From Synchiropus splendidus (lineage: Eukaryota > Chordata > Actinopteri > Syngnathiformes > Callionymidae), in the NCBI RefSeq assembly GCF_027744825.2, contig NC_071334.1, positions 3,870,937 through 3,934,936 of the forward strand: DNA of 64,000 bases. The letters are read 5' to 3'. The notes under the pieces are model-generated. The model did no database searches, had not been told where the DNA came from, and worked only from the letters and a program-made list of their open reading frames with translations. Each line of letters begins with the position of its first letter. Position 1 is the stretch's first letter. Shown here piece after piece: positions 23,705-35,744 of the stretch. The position numbers and the translations under genes are program-made.

Positions 23705-24808
23705 CGGTGTTGTGCAAGGTACTTTCACTTAGTAACTTAGTTACAGTTACTAGTTACCTCGTTCAAAAGTAACTTTGTTACTTCAAGTTACTCATTACTT
23801 TCAAAGTAACTAGTTACTATCAAAAGTAACTTTTTAAAAACTGTATATTATAGTGGAGCTCAAACATAATCCTCTTAGAACAGTCACGGTCATCAGGCTG
23901 GGTCGGGAACCAGCGACGCTGGGCCAGAATCAGACCCATTACTATCATTTGTGAGGCCTGCTAAACTAGATAGTCAGCTAATAAATCTATCATTTATAAG
24001 CTCTAACCCACTTCTAGTGCCATCCTATTACAAAGTCGCCACTTAGTGACCTAAAGGTGCCATGGCAGGTGAACGAATGACAATATTGAAACTTTTGATG
24101 GGCATATTTATTGTCATCATTTAGATCACAAACTATACTTTTCGCAGTACAAAAACTCTTTTTACAGCAGGAACAGACACTAGCGCCAAACCGATGCTGA
24201 TGATCATGTCAACAGCAACACAACTGTACCACCTGGAAACACGAACTGCAGTGACACCTCCACAGCTGCGACAGGCAGCATGTCTTCTGCAACACACCTT
24301 GCTGCTACTCGTGTGTTCAACTGCTTCTGAGAAGTCAAGCTACTGCTGTCTGGCTGCAGTGGCTTCTCCTGTGGCGTCAGACCAGCGAACCTTAGCAGCG
24401 TCTGCTTTGGGCTCTTTTCCCACCAGCTCGGTCGATCAACGCGTGCACTTTCTGAAGATGTTTCGCCAGGTTGGACGTGGTTTCGAGCCTCCACATAGCT
24501 TGCCACCACTACAACATTCCTCTGGTCTTTTACAGCTAAAATGGAAACATAATGACGCGGCGCTGCATCACGTGACTAACGCGGGCTTCACGTCCACCTC
24601 GGAAGCTTTTCAAGCGTGTTATGGACACTGCTTTTTAACCTTGTTAAATTAACTTTTTGAATGTGAAGTAACAAGTAACAAGCATGTTGTGTGTAATAAT
24701 AAGCGCGTTGGTCATTTTGGCAAAGGAACGCGTTATAGCACTGGTTATTACAAAAGATAACGTATTTCCTATAACGCGTTACTTCATAACGCGTTATTCC
24801 CAACACTG
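23705..24808 (+). mobile_element. Non-autonomous hAT element, 1.1 kb, GTTACT-rich ends
   Basis: The left end CGGTGTTGTGCAAGGTAC and right end ATTCCCAACACTG are inverted terminal repeats with hAT-like termini. Flanks are GATTTAAC (23697-23704) and GATCTAAC (24809-24816), a 7/8-matching 8-bp target duplication. Subterminal regions are filled with short direct and inverted GTAACT/AACGCGTTA motifs. Internal ORFs on both strands (24194-24652 plus; 24204-24509 minus) show no hAT catalytic or dimerisation motifs that I can see. Confidence 0.8.
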
Positions 24809-24816
24809 GATCTAAC

Positions 24817-25960
24817 CCATCAGAACGGCCTGGACTCCTTCCTCAGGAGCAAAGAGATACTGTTTCATGATCCAAGTCCGCTGAAGGAATCTAGGTGTTG
24901 GAGTGACTCTGGACACACACAGCCTTGCAGAACCCAGTCACAGATGGAGAGGTTCCTCTTTTCTGCCGAGCCTGACCTGAGCCCATGAACTCAGCCTTGC
25001 ATTTGCAACATCATCCTTGAGTTTTCTTTCTTTAACAACCCAGTTGCACAGGTCCCTTACCTTGGACCTGTTTGCCATGGCGGTCCTACCAGAAGCCTCC
25101 TCAAGTCTGCCGTGCTTTGAGGAATACCAGTGTTTGCTACTGTAACTCCATCCAAATTTTGATCGACTCTTACTGTCTGGTGCTACTGGATTCCAAAGGA
25201 ACCAGTTTGAGAGCTTCTTCGAAATTGGAACTCGATCTATCAATGTCCAGCCCTAACCATGGTTCAGTTATTTGTTGGAGACCCACGTTCGTGTGGTCTT
25301 GCTGTGTTGAAGGAGCATTTATCTGTCTTGTAAATAAGCAAAGAAGCAGTCGGCGGAGCTCAATTTCACCAGTGTTTGCTTCGCACTGAAAGTAATAGAC
25401 AGACCTAATGGGTAATAGCAGGAAATCTTGACTGCAGGCGGCGAAGACAAGCCGGCTGGATGAATGCGGTGGATGTGACGTGCACGGTGAGCAAGTGGTA
25501 ATCCACTCACACTGAACAATGTCCAATCAGTCCAGAACATTGAGCTTCAGCTGACCTTCTTTCAGGATCACGCATGTGTGTGTATGGCTGAGTGACCTGC
25601 GTGCAGGCGTACGCTCCACGAGATTTGACTTGACCTGTGCCTCTTTTACTCGCCTGCACACTATGAACTCCATTTCCATTTTCCTCCAACTGCTATGATC
25701 AAGCTGCTCCACCAACGACTTTCCCTTCATGTGTTTAGCCCACTTTCACAGGAATCGGAGCAGAAAAAAACATTTTTTTTTAAACCTAATCTGCATACCG
25801 GAACACATGTCTGTAATGGGATAAACTGTGTGACCGGATCAAAAATAATCTTCCCCAGAATTGGATACAAAAATAATTTTCTGAATTGAAAGCTTCTGTC
25901 AGTTTCCTTTCCTTTCACTGATGTGAATGGTCATCCACTCTGCTTTTCTCTCTTCACATG
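24817..25960. other. Intron interval, no feature recognised
   Basis: The minus-strand frame at 24938-25243 has a transposase-like basic composition (MANRSKVRDLCNWVVKERK) but I cannot place it in a family. Nothing else was recognised. Confidence 0.4.
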
Positions 25961-26842
25961 AACAACCCGTCCTCACTCCCATGGCGTCATATATTGATGT
26001 TCGGAACGTGGACTGTATTGACAACAAAGGTGCTGAATGTTGACCCATTGGTGTTTCCAAAAAAAAAGAAGGGGGTGTGGATTGCTACTTGCTTTTTATT
26101 ACCCCCTTTTGTGCTACGTAGTGAAGTCACTGTCTCTAAAACACACAGCCGTTTGGCGGGCTTTAAAGTGTCCGGGTCAAAATGACCTGCAACATCATCT
26201 TCATATACAAATCTGTACAGACAGGTCACTATACATCAAAGGGTCCAGATTTTACACACCTGTTCATGACCTTTGATGAGGAAAAGTCACAAAATTTCAT
26301 GAAGAAAAAGTAAGGATGACCACTACTTTTTTCAACACAAAAACGGAAATGGGTCAAATTGAGCCTCAGCATAAGACGAGGGTTAATACCAAGTGACACA
26401 TTGAAACGCTTCTCACTCAACTCACCTCTCACCTCTCACTCAACTCACCTCTGTTGATAAACGTAGAACGAATGGAGCGCCATCCCATGGCTTACCTCAA
26501 GGTCAAGGTCAATTTCATTTCTATTGCACACTGCCACAGCGAGTGCTCACCACAGTACTTTCCATACAACAATAAAAAGAAGCATACAATCACAAATACA
26601 GAGGAAACAGGACTACAATAGGCATTTTCACGAGAACTGAGATTAAAGGAATATAAGAGCATCATCCCATGGTTTACCAAACCCCCACCTCCGCCTTTGT
26701 GTTTCATGTGCTTCAGTTGAAAACCTAAAGCGTCAACATGCGACGCTGAAGGCTGCCTTTGTCGTCAGAATAGGACACTTAAGTCAACTTTTTCCCGACG
26801 TCAAGAAACAGTATCACGCCATGGGAGTGAGGAGGGGTTGCT
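25961..26842 (+). mobile_element. TIR element with CTCACTCCCATGGCGT ends, copy 1
   Basis: The left end aacaacccgtcctcactccc + atggcgtcata and the reverse complement of the right end agcaacccctcctcactccc + atggcgtgata match at most positions over more than 30 bp, with weaker matching beyond. The right half (gaaggctgcctttgtcgtca, tcccatggcttacct) recurs in 29655-30334. No target duplication or transposase was identified. A TTAA-bounded insert lies inside. Confidence 0.65.
26163..26386 (+). mobile_element. Possible TTAA-flanked MITE (piggyBac-like), nested
   Basis: A 224-bp segment bounded by TTAA (26163-26166 and 26383-26386). It has gggtcaaaatgacc near the left and gggtcaaattgagcc near the right, followed by a ...agacgaggg|TTAA end. 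TTAA targets and GGGTCAAATTGAC-type ends are seen in fish piggyBac-like MITEs. The terminal repeats are weak here. Confidence 0.4.
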
Positions 26843-27344
26843 ACAAAGACAATATGTTTTCCTGCAAATGCTCATATGACTCTCAAGAAAATATACCAAA
26901 TTATTAAAAACTGCTCTGCATAAGTAGCAGCCAACATGGAGTTTGGTGTCGGGGCATGAAAAAGCAATTTTTAGCACTGAATTCAAAAGGAGCCCGGTCA
27001 GAATACAGAGCTCTGTATTCTCAAAGCAGTTGTCCCCCCGAGCCAGCCCGAGTCTTTTTATGCTAATAAGCCGGTTATTGTTGTTTGTGTGTCACAGCCC
27101 CCCCAAACTTGAGACTTTATGTCATCTGAAGTTCAAAAGTTGTCCACCAGTCTGGATCCTGCTTCCTTCATGTCTGTGGATTGTTCTACTGATGCAAATC
27201 CGACTGAGTGAACGATACCAGCAGAGTCATAAATGAGTCGTCAGGGACACGTTCCCTTTTGGGGACCTCAAACACAGAAAGGTTTCACAAACTGTTCTTT
27301 CGTTGGGCTTTTAAATGAACCAATGGCTTCTCATTGTCTTGCAG

Positions 27345-27622
27345 CTCCAGTCATTCCTGCAGATCGCCGTGTTGCAAATCCGGGTGGACGAGTGTCCTGG
27401 ATCGGAATGTGCCCGAGCCAGTGGCTGCACCAACACCTTGACCCTGAGAGACACGCCCACCGTGGTGGACTGTGGCAGCATGAGCCTGGTGTCCTTGATG
27501 GTGGTGTCCACCGCGGTGTGCTCCTGCCCGGGCCGAGAACTGTCCCATCAGCCCTGCTCAGGGTATCCGAAAAACCCCTGCCTGAATGGAGGTGTGTGTG
27601 TGGACACTCAGCACGGATATAG
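27345..27622 (+). CDS. Internal exon: type III cadherin, cysteine-rich/EGF segment
   Basis: This is the second exon of the same cadherin, 92 codons plus two bases. The acceptor is tcattgtcttgcag and the donor is ATAG followed by gtgagt, a strong match. It enters in phase 0, so the end of the exon at 8661 (AAHKQK) continues as LQSFLQIAVLQIRVDECPG. The first half carries spaced cysteines (VDECPGSEC, SGC, VVDCG, AVCSCPG), as in the NC/cysteine-rich region of non-chordate-type cadherins. The second half is an EGF domain (PCSGYPKNPCLNGGVCVDT). The EGF is cut by the next intron after three of its six cysteines; the other three are in the exon at 43897. Preceding intron: 18,454 bp. Following intron: 16,274 bp, phase 2. 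The + frame is the one that joins its neighbours; ORFs in other frames here are shadows. Confidence 0.87.
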
Positions 27623-27897
27623 GTGAGTTGTCAGTCAAGTTCTGGGAGTGAAGTAGAAACAAAAGAAAGCTGTTTAGTCCTGGCTGTTTCTGTAGTTTCT
27701 TTGCTTGAGAACAACAAAATATTGTTTATTTTGCATCAGTTTGACAATAGCACTATACATCACGATGGTGGCTACATTCAAGTTCTTATATCACCTTATT
27801 TAAACTAAAGCTCTTTTCATGTCTTGAAAATATTTGAATAAGAATGTCAAGTCCATTCAGAGTCGTGGAAACCCTGGTCATTGTGTAGTGAAAAACC

Positions 27898-27945
27898 TCC
27901 CTGAACCGAAGCAAACAGATGCTTTTGTTTGCTTTGGTTCAGGGA
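27898..27945 (+). repeat. 20-bp near-perfect hairpin in intron 2
   Basis: The left arm 27898-27917 (TCCCTGAACCGAAGCAAACA) and right arm 27926-27945 (TGTTTGCTTTGGTTCAGGGA) are reverse complements. One position pairs as a C/A mismatch in DNA terms, or as a mismatch or wobble depending on strand. The 8-nt loop is GATGCTTT. It lies about 280 bp after the donor of the exon at 27345. Whether it is transcribed and processed cannot be told from sequence. Confidence 0.85.
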
Positions 27946-28824
27946 TGATTCCTCCATGTTTGTTGTTGTTGTTCTCATCCTCGCTGCCACGTGTCTTGTG
28001 CATCAGTGGGATCAGTGGAGCAGGAACTCCTGCACACGAGTCCCGGACCGCTGCACCGCGCTCCCGTTCCCGAGCACCATTTTCCTGCAGCTCCCGGCTG
28101 CACACCTCAGTGTTCTGGGAGTTTGAGAAGTTGTTTTTGAACAATATTATTCGGCCAGGCAGCGATCAGACCCTTTACTGCCCGGCATCTATCATGTTTG
28201 TGTGGAGTCGTGCTGTACACATAGTTTCCGGCTTCTAGCACTAAGTCGCCTGAGGCCAGAAGCTCACCCCCCGCTGAGTTTCCCGAGACAAAGTGTTCAC
28301 ATCTCGGACTTCTGAGCCGAAAGAGCTTTGTCGCTTTGTTTAAAGTTCCACTCTACAATGGACCTTTTTATGACAGTCCCTAAATTCTGATGCCGCTGGC
28401 TAGCTCTGCTCCGCAGTCAGTGTTTTGGATATACATACTTTGCAGCCGGTAACAACTGTCACTGCTATATAAATACCATAATACAAGTAATTATTGAATA
28501 CTTTCTAAAGAACTCCGTCGAGCATTTGGATCTTTAATGACTTGTTTGTGCAATATAATTCAAAACCTTCAGTTATTTATTGACCCTGTCCTGTCTGAGG
28601 TATTTTTTTAATTATAGTGAAGGCACTTCAGGTCCTCAGCAAAGGATTTCACCTGGTTAGCGGCTTGCTGACGTAACTGCCGCCTCGGGAGTCGACATTG
28701 AGTAAGCAATTATGTCGTGGATTAGAGAAGCTATTTATAGAACGATCGACGCGTCTGTGTCTGGTTTGAAGATCAAAGTTTTCATCACGTAAGAAACTCA
28801 TTCTTCACTCCGGGCGGTTCTTTT

Positions 28825-28857
<33 letters not shown>

Positions 28858-29654
28858 GGAGGCTGTTTCTTCTGCACATTCTTTTATTTTGGATCATCCC
28901 TTTTTCCTGACTATCACTGCCTTTGTTTAGTGTCTCCTGGCTGTTGAGGTTCAGATTTTATAAATAAGTGCGTCAACATTTGTCTCTTTGTGTTGGTGGT
29001 GTTTTATTCTGAGATGCCCTGTAGACAGTGCGGCTACATTTAGGAAAGGTTTCAGGTGTTCTGGCTGTACGTGCTTCACTCCACCACACAGTGGACTCAC
29101 TGTTATGTAACCGCCGTCTTAGATAGAGGGATTTTTATGGTGTCTGCATTAGTGTGGAAAGATTTCAATTAAGATGCAGAACTTTTTCAAATGCTGCACA
29201 TTGAAGTATGGATTTGACGTGTCAATGAAGCATTGCTTGTGGCCTAGAATTTCATCTGTATGACCGAGGATAGATGTTATTTTTTGTTGTGTATACTTGT
29301 TTATTTTAATTATGTTAACCTTTTTTGATGGTCATAATACTACAGTATATTGTCATCAGTGTTTTTTATACTTTGTTGTATCATGGCTTGGATTGTTCAT
29401 GACACGTCAGACATTTGGGATGGTCCGGGACAAGTAATGTATTGACCTTTTTGACCTCTCTAAGTATGTTCTAGTACATCATGTGTTTGCTTTTCTATGT
29501 CTATATTACATTTGAGCTTTGAACATTTCAGGTGTTTGACTAAAAAGCTGTCCTCCTGAATCTGTATTTTTCCTCCATAATAGCTCGGACGTGGAACATG
29601 CAGAAAGCATTGTCGGAAGCAACTGATGTATATTAGTTCAGCGTCTGTGTAACT
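27946..29654. other. Intron interval, no feature recognised
   Basis: Contains a T tract at 28829-28853 and otherwise apparently unique sequence. A minus-strand ORF at 27878-28144 overlaps the hairpin and has no recognised domain. Confidence 0.5.
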
Positions 29655-30334
29655 AATAAGAACCCATCCTTACTACCATGGCGTAATACAGTATACAAGT
29701 AACATCCGACTTACAACCAGGATCGGTTGGACGTGAGTGGAAAAGTAGCCGACGCGAGGGTTATAGGTGCTACTGTAGTGGTAGATGGCTGTGTGAGCTG
29801 CCGTAGCTGTTGTACGCATTGCCAGGCTGCTACATGCTGCCAGATAGTGAATTAAATTTAAAAAAAGCATCTGCTGACCGTGGTCATGAGTACGGGTGGA
29901 CGCAAGTCGAGCAGGTCGCAAGTCGGTTGCTAGCCTTGATGGTGGGAAAGTGGACTTTTGTGTCCGATACTGACACCAAAGGTAGCCTTCAGCATTGCAT
30001 GTTGACGCGTATGCACAGGTGTTTCAATGGACTAAAAGAACGTTCCCATGTAGTGGTCCAGGTGGGGGGTATCGATCAAGCGTCGGGCGGGGTTGGGGAT
30101 GGAAGGAAGAGTGAGGGAAGGGGAGACAAACAGCAGCTTTCTTGGAGCGCAGTCCCATGCATTACCTAACCTGGACCTCTGTTTTTTTGTTGTTGTTTTT
30201 TATGTGTCGCTTTGCCATTCCACAAACATGCATCGCAGAAGGCTGCCTTTGGTGTCAGGATAGGACGCAAAAGTCCACTTTCCTATCGTAAATATGTTAC
30301 ACCTTGGGAGTGAGGATGGGATGCAAATAACAAC
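29655..30334 (+). mobile_element. TIR element with CTCACTCCCATGGCGT ends, copy 2
   Basis: The left end (aagaacccatccttactacc + atggcgtaata) and right end (gttacaccttgggagtgagg + atgggatgc) are inverted repeats. Inner strings agaaggctgcctttggtgtc and aggataggacgcaaaagtcc align with 26740-26790 of the first copy. No transposase was identified. Confidence 0.6.
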
Positions 30335-30808
30335 TCATTTTAGGGCAGAGCTGGGAGCATTCTGTAGACCATGACCATGACTGAAAACCAAATTATTGCC
30401 TTAGTCCATCAAAGATTGGACTTTCAAACTCGAAGTACACACAAATATGGGAGAGAACTTTCCATTCCAGGTCATAGACCTCCTGAAGTCAGCAGCCATA
30501 CCAATGACGTTCGCTAGCAGAGACGTTATATTACAGATACATTGAATTTTGCTTTGGGCCTTTGTCAATATCACCAATAAATCGACAAACTTATTATCAA
30601 CCATTTTGTAGGTCTGCATAAGTGTAGCTTTGGGCTCAAACTACAGTCGCAATGTTCCGTTTTTAGGTCCTTAATTCCGTCCAGCAGGATTGCATCAGTG
30701 AGACATTCATTTGAGAAACTCACATTAACATCACAGGAACACTCAGTACGGTCAGTCAATTGATTTACCAACACCAAGAAATCCAGCAGAAAGAACATCC
30801 TCAAAATA

Positions 30809-31523
30809 CAGCGGTACCTGGGTTCTCGACCGCACTCTGTTCCAGACGTCCATTCGAGAAGCGACTTGTTCGAAATCTGAATGGATTTTTCCCATTACAA
30901 TGAATGGAAAAAGAACTAATGCGTTCCAAGCCTTAAAACAGGCTTTTGTAGGAGTGAATGTAGAGTGTCTGCTGCAGGTGGCTGTTCCTCTATGTGTGTG
31001 GCCGCTGCATGTGGGAGCGGTTGCCGAGTGAGTGAGGTCTCTCCAGAAGTGAAGAGGTGCCCGGTGCGTGTCCAGCTCTGAATGTGCGCTTCTGTGCAGT
31101 TTGGCTGTGACAAAGTCATAAACCAAGTCACGCTCTGTCCCAGACTGGCCTCATCCCTGTCCCAGCTCCAGCCCACAACAGGACATCAAACCCTGGAGTG
31201 AGCGCTCCAGCACCTCCCCTGTGACACTCTACCACGGTCCAGTGTGGAGACAGGAAAGGTTTTACACCTCAATATGAAGAAACAACAGTCAGTAACTGTA
31301 GCTAACGGGACACGTCTGCATACAGAGGCTGCGTTATACACAATAACAAAGCATGTTGTGGGTCAGCTAGTCGGTCCGCGCACGTCATGTTTTTTCCGGC
31401 TTTTTTCGGGGATGTTCAAGTTCTGGATTTTTGTTTGAAATCCGAAGCAAAATAATCTAGAAATTTTTGTTCGAACTCTGATTTGTTCAAAGTCCGGGAC
31501 GTTTGAAAACCGAGGCACCACTG
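30809..31523 (+). mobile_element. Mariner/pogo-like TIR element with TA target duplication
   Basis: The left end CAGCGGTACCTGGGTTCTCG and the reverse complement of the right end CAGTGGTGCCTCGGTTTTCA form inverted repeats. TA lies directly outside both (30807-30808 and 31524-31525). Subterminal gttcgaaatc-type strings recur at both ends (30868, 31438). The 715-bp body has no recognisable transposase, so it is non-autonomous. Confidence 0.75.
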
Positions 31524-31525
31524 TA

Positions 31526-32545
31526 ATTTATTTCTATTCTGGAACGAAAGCAATGAAAAGTGTCCCTGACAAGCACTCACTGAAAAAAAAAAGATTTCGC
31601 TTATGATTGATATCATCTGCACAGAGTGAGTGGCAAGGAAACACAGTGACTAACAGGTTTGTGGGGTGAAAACTTCAATTGCTTCAATTTGTCTTTTTCA
31701 TGTGTCTGTATCGTGACACATAAAACGACTATTGAAATAATGGGTTAAAGCCAGATATTGCATTTGAACCATACATTCTTACTCACTTTTCTTATGGCCA
31801 ATTCTCGGCCCATAGACGGAGACTGAGAACCGCCTCCACTTGCATGTGAATGTAGTCACACTTTTGCAAGCTTACGTCAGCAGCAAGCAGGTTTGCTTTG
31901 GCGGATGACTAAGAAATACCGAGTCAAAATGGATCAGAAACAAGTTTAGTTCTATTTCCTACCACCTGTGGTGTCGAGCATGCAAGTGGTAAAACAACAA
32001 GATAATGGTGGGGATGCCTCCGGCCGACGACGCTCCGCAGATCTGCTATGATATTGCTGTCCAGGATGAAAAGTTCTTCTGACCGTGAGTCTGAAAAGAG
32101 ACGAGGATCTCTCTGAAATACTGCGGATGATTAACACATTAAAAGGAAATCGACTTAGGACAAACAACCTGCCAGGCGCGCAAACATCAGCTTTATTTAA
32201 ACCCTTGGCAGCGTGAGCGCTAATAAGCCCGTAACCGCCGTGCGCTTCATTTTCCCTCCCAAGTCCTTTCTTCCTGGTTTTGCTCATTAACTGCTGCAAT
32301 GTCACCAGTGTATTAGAAATGAATATTAGCATGAATTAAAGCGGAATCACAGACGGTATTTTTATCCCTGCCAGAGGCAAATTATAAGCTCAGTTCCAGC
32401 TGTTATCTGCTATTACACCTTCATCAAGGCGATGGGTTTCAAATTTAAATAAAGGGAGTGTTTGGTTCAGCGAAGAGAGGCATCAGTTATTAAGGTTGAG
32501 GGCACTTTAGAGTCGTAATGACCTCAAATGGAGGGCTTCGTTTTT
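31526..32545. other. Intron interval, no feature recognised
   Basis: No repeat, exon or RNA signature was recognised. ORFs such as 31952-32332 (minus) show no domain. Confidence 0.5.
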
Positions 32546-33055
32546 GTGGTTTGGACATGTACAGAGGAGAGAGAGAGCCAGTCCATTGGTAGATGAAGAT
32601 GTTGAGGTTGGAACTGCCAGGCAGAAGGTGGAGAGGAAGGCCAAAGAGGAGACTGATGGAGGTGGTGAAGGAGGACATGAGGTTTGTAGGTTTGAGAGAA
32701 GAGGAAGCAGAGGACAGGGGGAGATGGAGGAAGATGATCCGCTGTGGCCACCTCTGAAGGGAGAAGTTGAAGGAAAAAGAAGGTGAAGATGTTGAAAAGA
32801 CATGTACAGAGGAGAGAGAGAGAGCCAGTACATTGGTAGATGAAGATGTTGAGATGTTGGAACTGCCAGGCAGAAGGTGGAGAGGAAGGCCACAGAGGAG
32901 ACTGATGGAGGTGGTGAAGGAGGACATGAGGTTTGTAGGTTTGAGAGAAGAGGAAGCAGAGGACAGGGGGAGATGGAGGAGGATGATCCACTGTGGCCAC
33001 CACTGAAGGGAGAAGCTGAAGGAAAAAGAAGAAGAAGAAGTAAAGGCACAGACAT
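32546..33055 (+). mobile_element. LINE 3' coding end, tandemly duplicated
   Basis: Two consecutive copies of about 245-250 bp (catgtacagagg at 32556 and 32801) encode the extreme C-terminus of a non-LTR reverse transcriptase. In-frame pieces read WFGHVQRRE and, in the second copy, ELPGRRWRGRPQRRLMEVVK and REEEAEDRGRWRRMIHCG. Each copy ends in a gaagctgaaggaaaaagaag-like tail. The serine/proline-rich minus-strand ORFs over 32490-33055 are shadows. Confidence 0.8.
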
Positions 33056-33439
33056 GTAAGGTGCGGAGAAAACGAACTTGTTCTAGTGTAATTGAATTAC
33101 AATTTTAAAAGAAGTTGTAAACACACTCTTGAAATTGTCTCAAAGTTCACAAATAAAGCGCTTGAGAAAAAGGGAAAGAAAAAAAAAACTGATTGGGATG
33201 ATCGTCGATTGTTTTGGGTTTTTTTTAGACCCGTTCCTTGAGAAGTACGACATGATTTTCTGTGGTACTGTGACCTGGCCCATCGAAAAGACGGTAAAAT
33301 GATCTCATTTTAAGGTTGAAATCTCAGGTGATGAAACTTAAAATGAAGTGGAAACATTTTGTCGTGTTTTTGACGGAAAAATCCCGAAAGAAACATCATA
33401 ATAACCAAAGTCTGTTGCCTGCGGAAAGTCATGCATTCT

Positions 33440-33730
33440 GCTGCGTACTTTTTCTAAAAAAATCCTGCCGGAAACCCTGTCATACCGCACTTCCTCTCTT
33501 TCTCCAGAGCCACAAAGAGACAGTGCAACTCATCATTCTGACCTCCTCTGTACTCCTCTTTCAACATCCTCAGAGCTGTGCTCTTTCTCGGCATGAATCC
33601 ATACTGCCGCTCACTGATGCTGACTACTCCCACAAACCTGGACTCAACATCTATTTCCCACACCTACATGAGGTGACTCATCAACTTGATCCCTGCGTAG
33701 TTGCTGCCCCCCTTTGTTCTTGGAAATGGC
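33440..33730 (-). pseudogene. LINE reverse transcriptase fragment, opposite strand
   Basis: Minus-strand translation gives VVSISERQYGFMPRKSTALR followed by LHCLFVALEKERK. This is the RT region with the QYGF(M)P..S motif of the same LINE type whose C-terminus lies at 32546-33055 on the other strand. An internal gap removes residues between the KST and ALRML segments, and the catalytic YADD region is absent. Confidence 0.8.
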
Positions 33731-33949
33731 CACCAGAAAACTCCCTCCACTCATCGTCCTCTCAGCCTTAAGGAGCGCATTGAACAGGCTGGTGTGAAAG
33801 TTCACTGCTGGCGCTCACATGATGCCTGCTCTTCCGCTCTTCTCTTCTGAACCGCATTATTTCAGTTGTTTGTGTTGGTAGCAACATTTCTCTCACTTGA
33901 TGCTGAAATACTGTCGTCATTCAATGGATGTACTATTCAACAACTATAC

Positions 33950-34073
<124 letters not shown>

Positions 34074-34459
34074 AAGTAATAAAAGTAATAAAATATAATA
34101 ATAAAGTTTGCTTCTGGATCGCCTCTATACTTGAAATCCCTAAGAAAAGAAGTACTATACTTGAAGTTAATTTTATTAAGTATACTTACTGTTTTAAGTA
34201 TTTCAAATGTATTATATGAAAAGTAAACTTCAAGTATGTTTCCTCAGTTTTAGTGTAAAATATCTCGTAGTACACTTGAATAAACTTCTTATTGCTAAAG
34301 GAAAAAAACATTTGATCATTGAAATTTATGGTTTTTGAATATAGTTTAATATTTACTCTCCGTGGATTATTCAAAGTTTGGTTTGTGGAAGACTGTCTAC
34401 TTTTTGTACATTCTGTAGTTACTACAGTGTATATGAATCCAAGAAAGCTCAAGGACAGT

Positions 34460-35740
34460 ACAGGCTTTACCTCAGTGAATCCTGTGAATGGGAAATGTCA
34501 TTGCACTTACCACTGAATGAAGCTTATTGGTCCTTCTGTCTGAGTCAGAAAATGACTCTTACTACCTGGCAGCGAAACTCATCATAAATGTTTGCGGAGT
34601 AACTCATTGGGTGTGGTTTAAAAACCATTGTTCACTTTGAGGTGCACAGCACCGGCGCCTGCTCTAAAAGATATGAGACATTAAAAGTGAACGATGATTG
34701 AAGTCTCCTGTGGAGTTGTGATCACCTGTCACTGAGATGATTCAGTGCCGTGTTCGTCAGACTGGATTTCAAAGATTTGATCTTTTTGGATTGCAGGAGC
34801 AGAGGAGGTTTGTCCTCACGTGTCCCTCGTGTTCTTTCTAGTATCTGCCACTTCAGTCGATAGAGCGCTTCAGGTCAGTGTAACCAGTGACATGAACCTT
34901 TCTGTAAAATCTATCTGATCGATCTATTAGAGTTGGACCAAAAAGTGATCGTGATAAATGTTGTAATTTTGGCGGTAATTGTCACGATTACATTTTCATT
35001 CTCTTCCATGTGTTGGACACATGACATTGTCTCTTGAAACTGTTTGATGATGAGACATATTAGTGGAGTTTGTCTCCAACATCATGATTTGTTGATGTTT
35101 CAAAATAATAGTTAAGTGTAGAGATGAGAAATTCAGTGTTTCACGTCTCTGGTAGAAGCCGCTGGTGTCACTCCTAAAATGCTTGTTTTCCATGGCCTTA
35201 TTGAAGATTTCACTCATACTTTGAGGCTTTAGAATTTGTTGATGGTCCCTAACTGATGGCTGCTCGTAGCGTTAGCGCTGCCTGTGAGAGTGTGTCCTCC
35301 ATCAGTGAACCCTAATGGGGACACGGAAGAGGACACTGCCGCCACCAATATCCAATATCCAACTATGTTCACCAGCTCAGCTGGAGACCTGCATGTGTTG
35401 ATGTGAACCAAGGCAGACGAGCGCGTCAGAGAACCTATGAGGACCACTCCATCTCATCAAATAAACAGGGATCCAGAGACTCAGAGTCGACCAGTGTCAT
35501 GATCAAAGGTTCCCTGGATTCAAAATAAGTTTAAAACTACGATGGTGAACCAAAGTCCACCACACTCTCCTCATTGGTCACACGCCGCAGAGCTGGAGAG
35601 CGTGGCGCCGTCACGGTCACCTCATGTTCACGTGTGCAGGTCCAGGTCAGTGAGTGAGCCGTGTGTTTATTGTGAGATGCAGAATTGTCATGGTGGAGAT
35701 TGTGTTTGGCGGTATATCGTGCACAATAAGTTATCACCCG
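34460..35740. other. Intron interval, no feature recognised
   Basis: No exon or repeat family was recognised in this stretch. Confidence 0.45.
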
Positions 35741-35744
35741 TCCC

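Noticed and set aside
24194..24652. 152-residue plus-strand ORF inside the hAT element
   Set aside because: No transposase motif and no start or splice context; codon pattern not distinguishable from chance in a GC-richer stretch.
32490..33055. Long Ser/Pro/Leu-rich minus-strand ORFs (145-182 residues)
   Set aside because: Shadows of the tandemly duplicated LINE C-terminus on the plus strand; the internal repetition is that of the DNA duplication.
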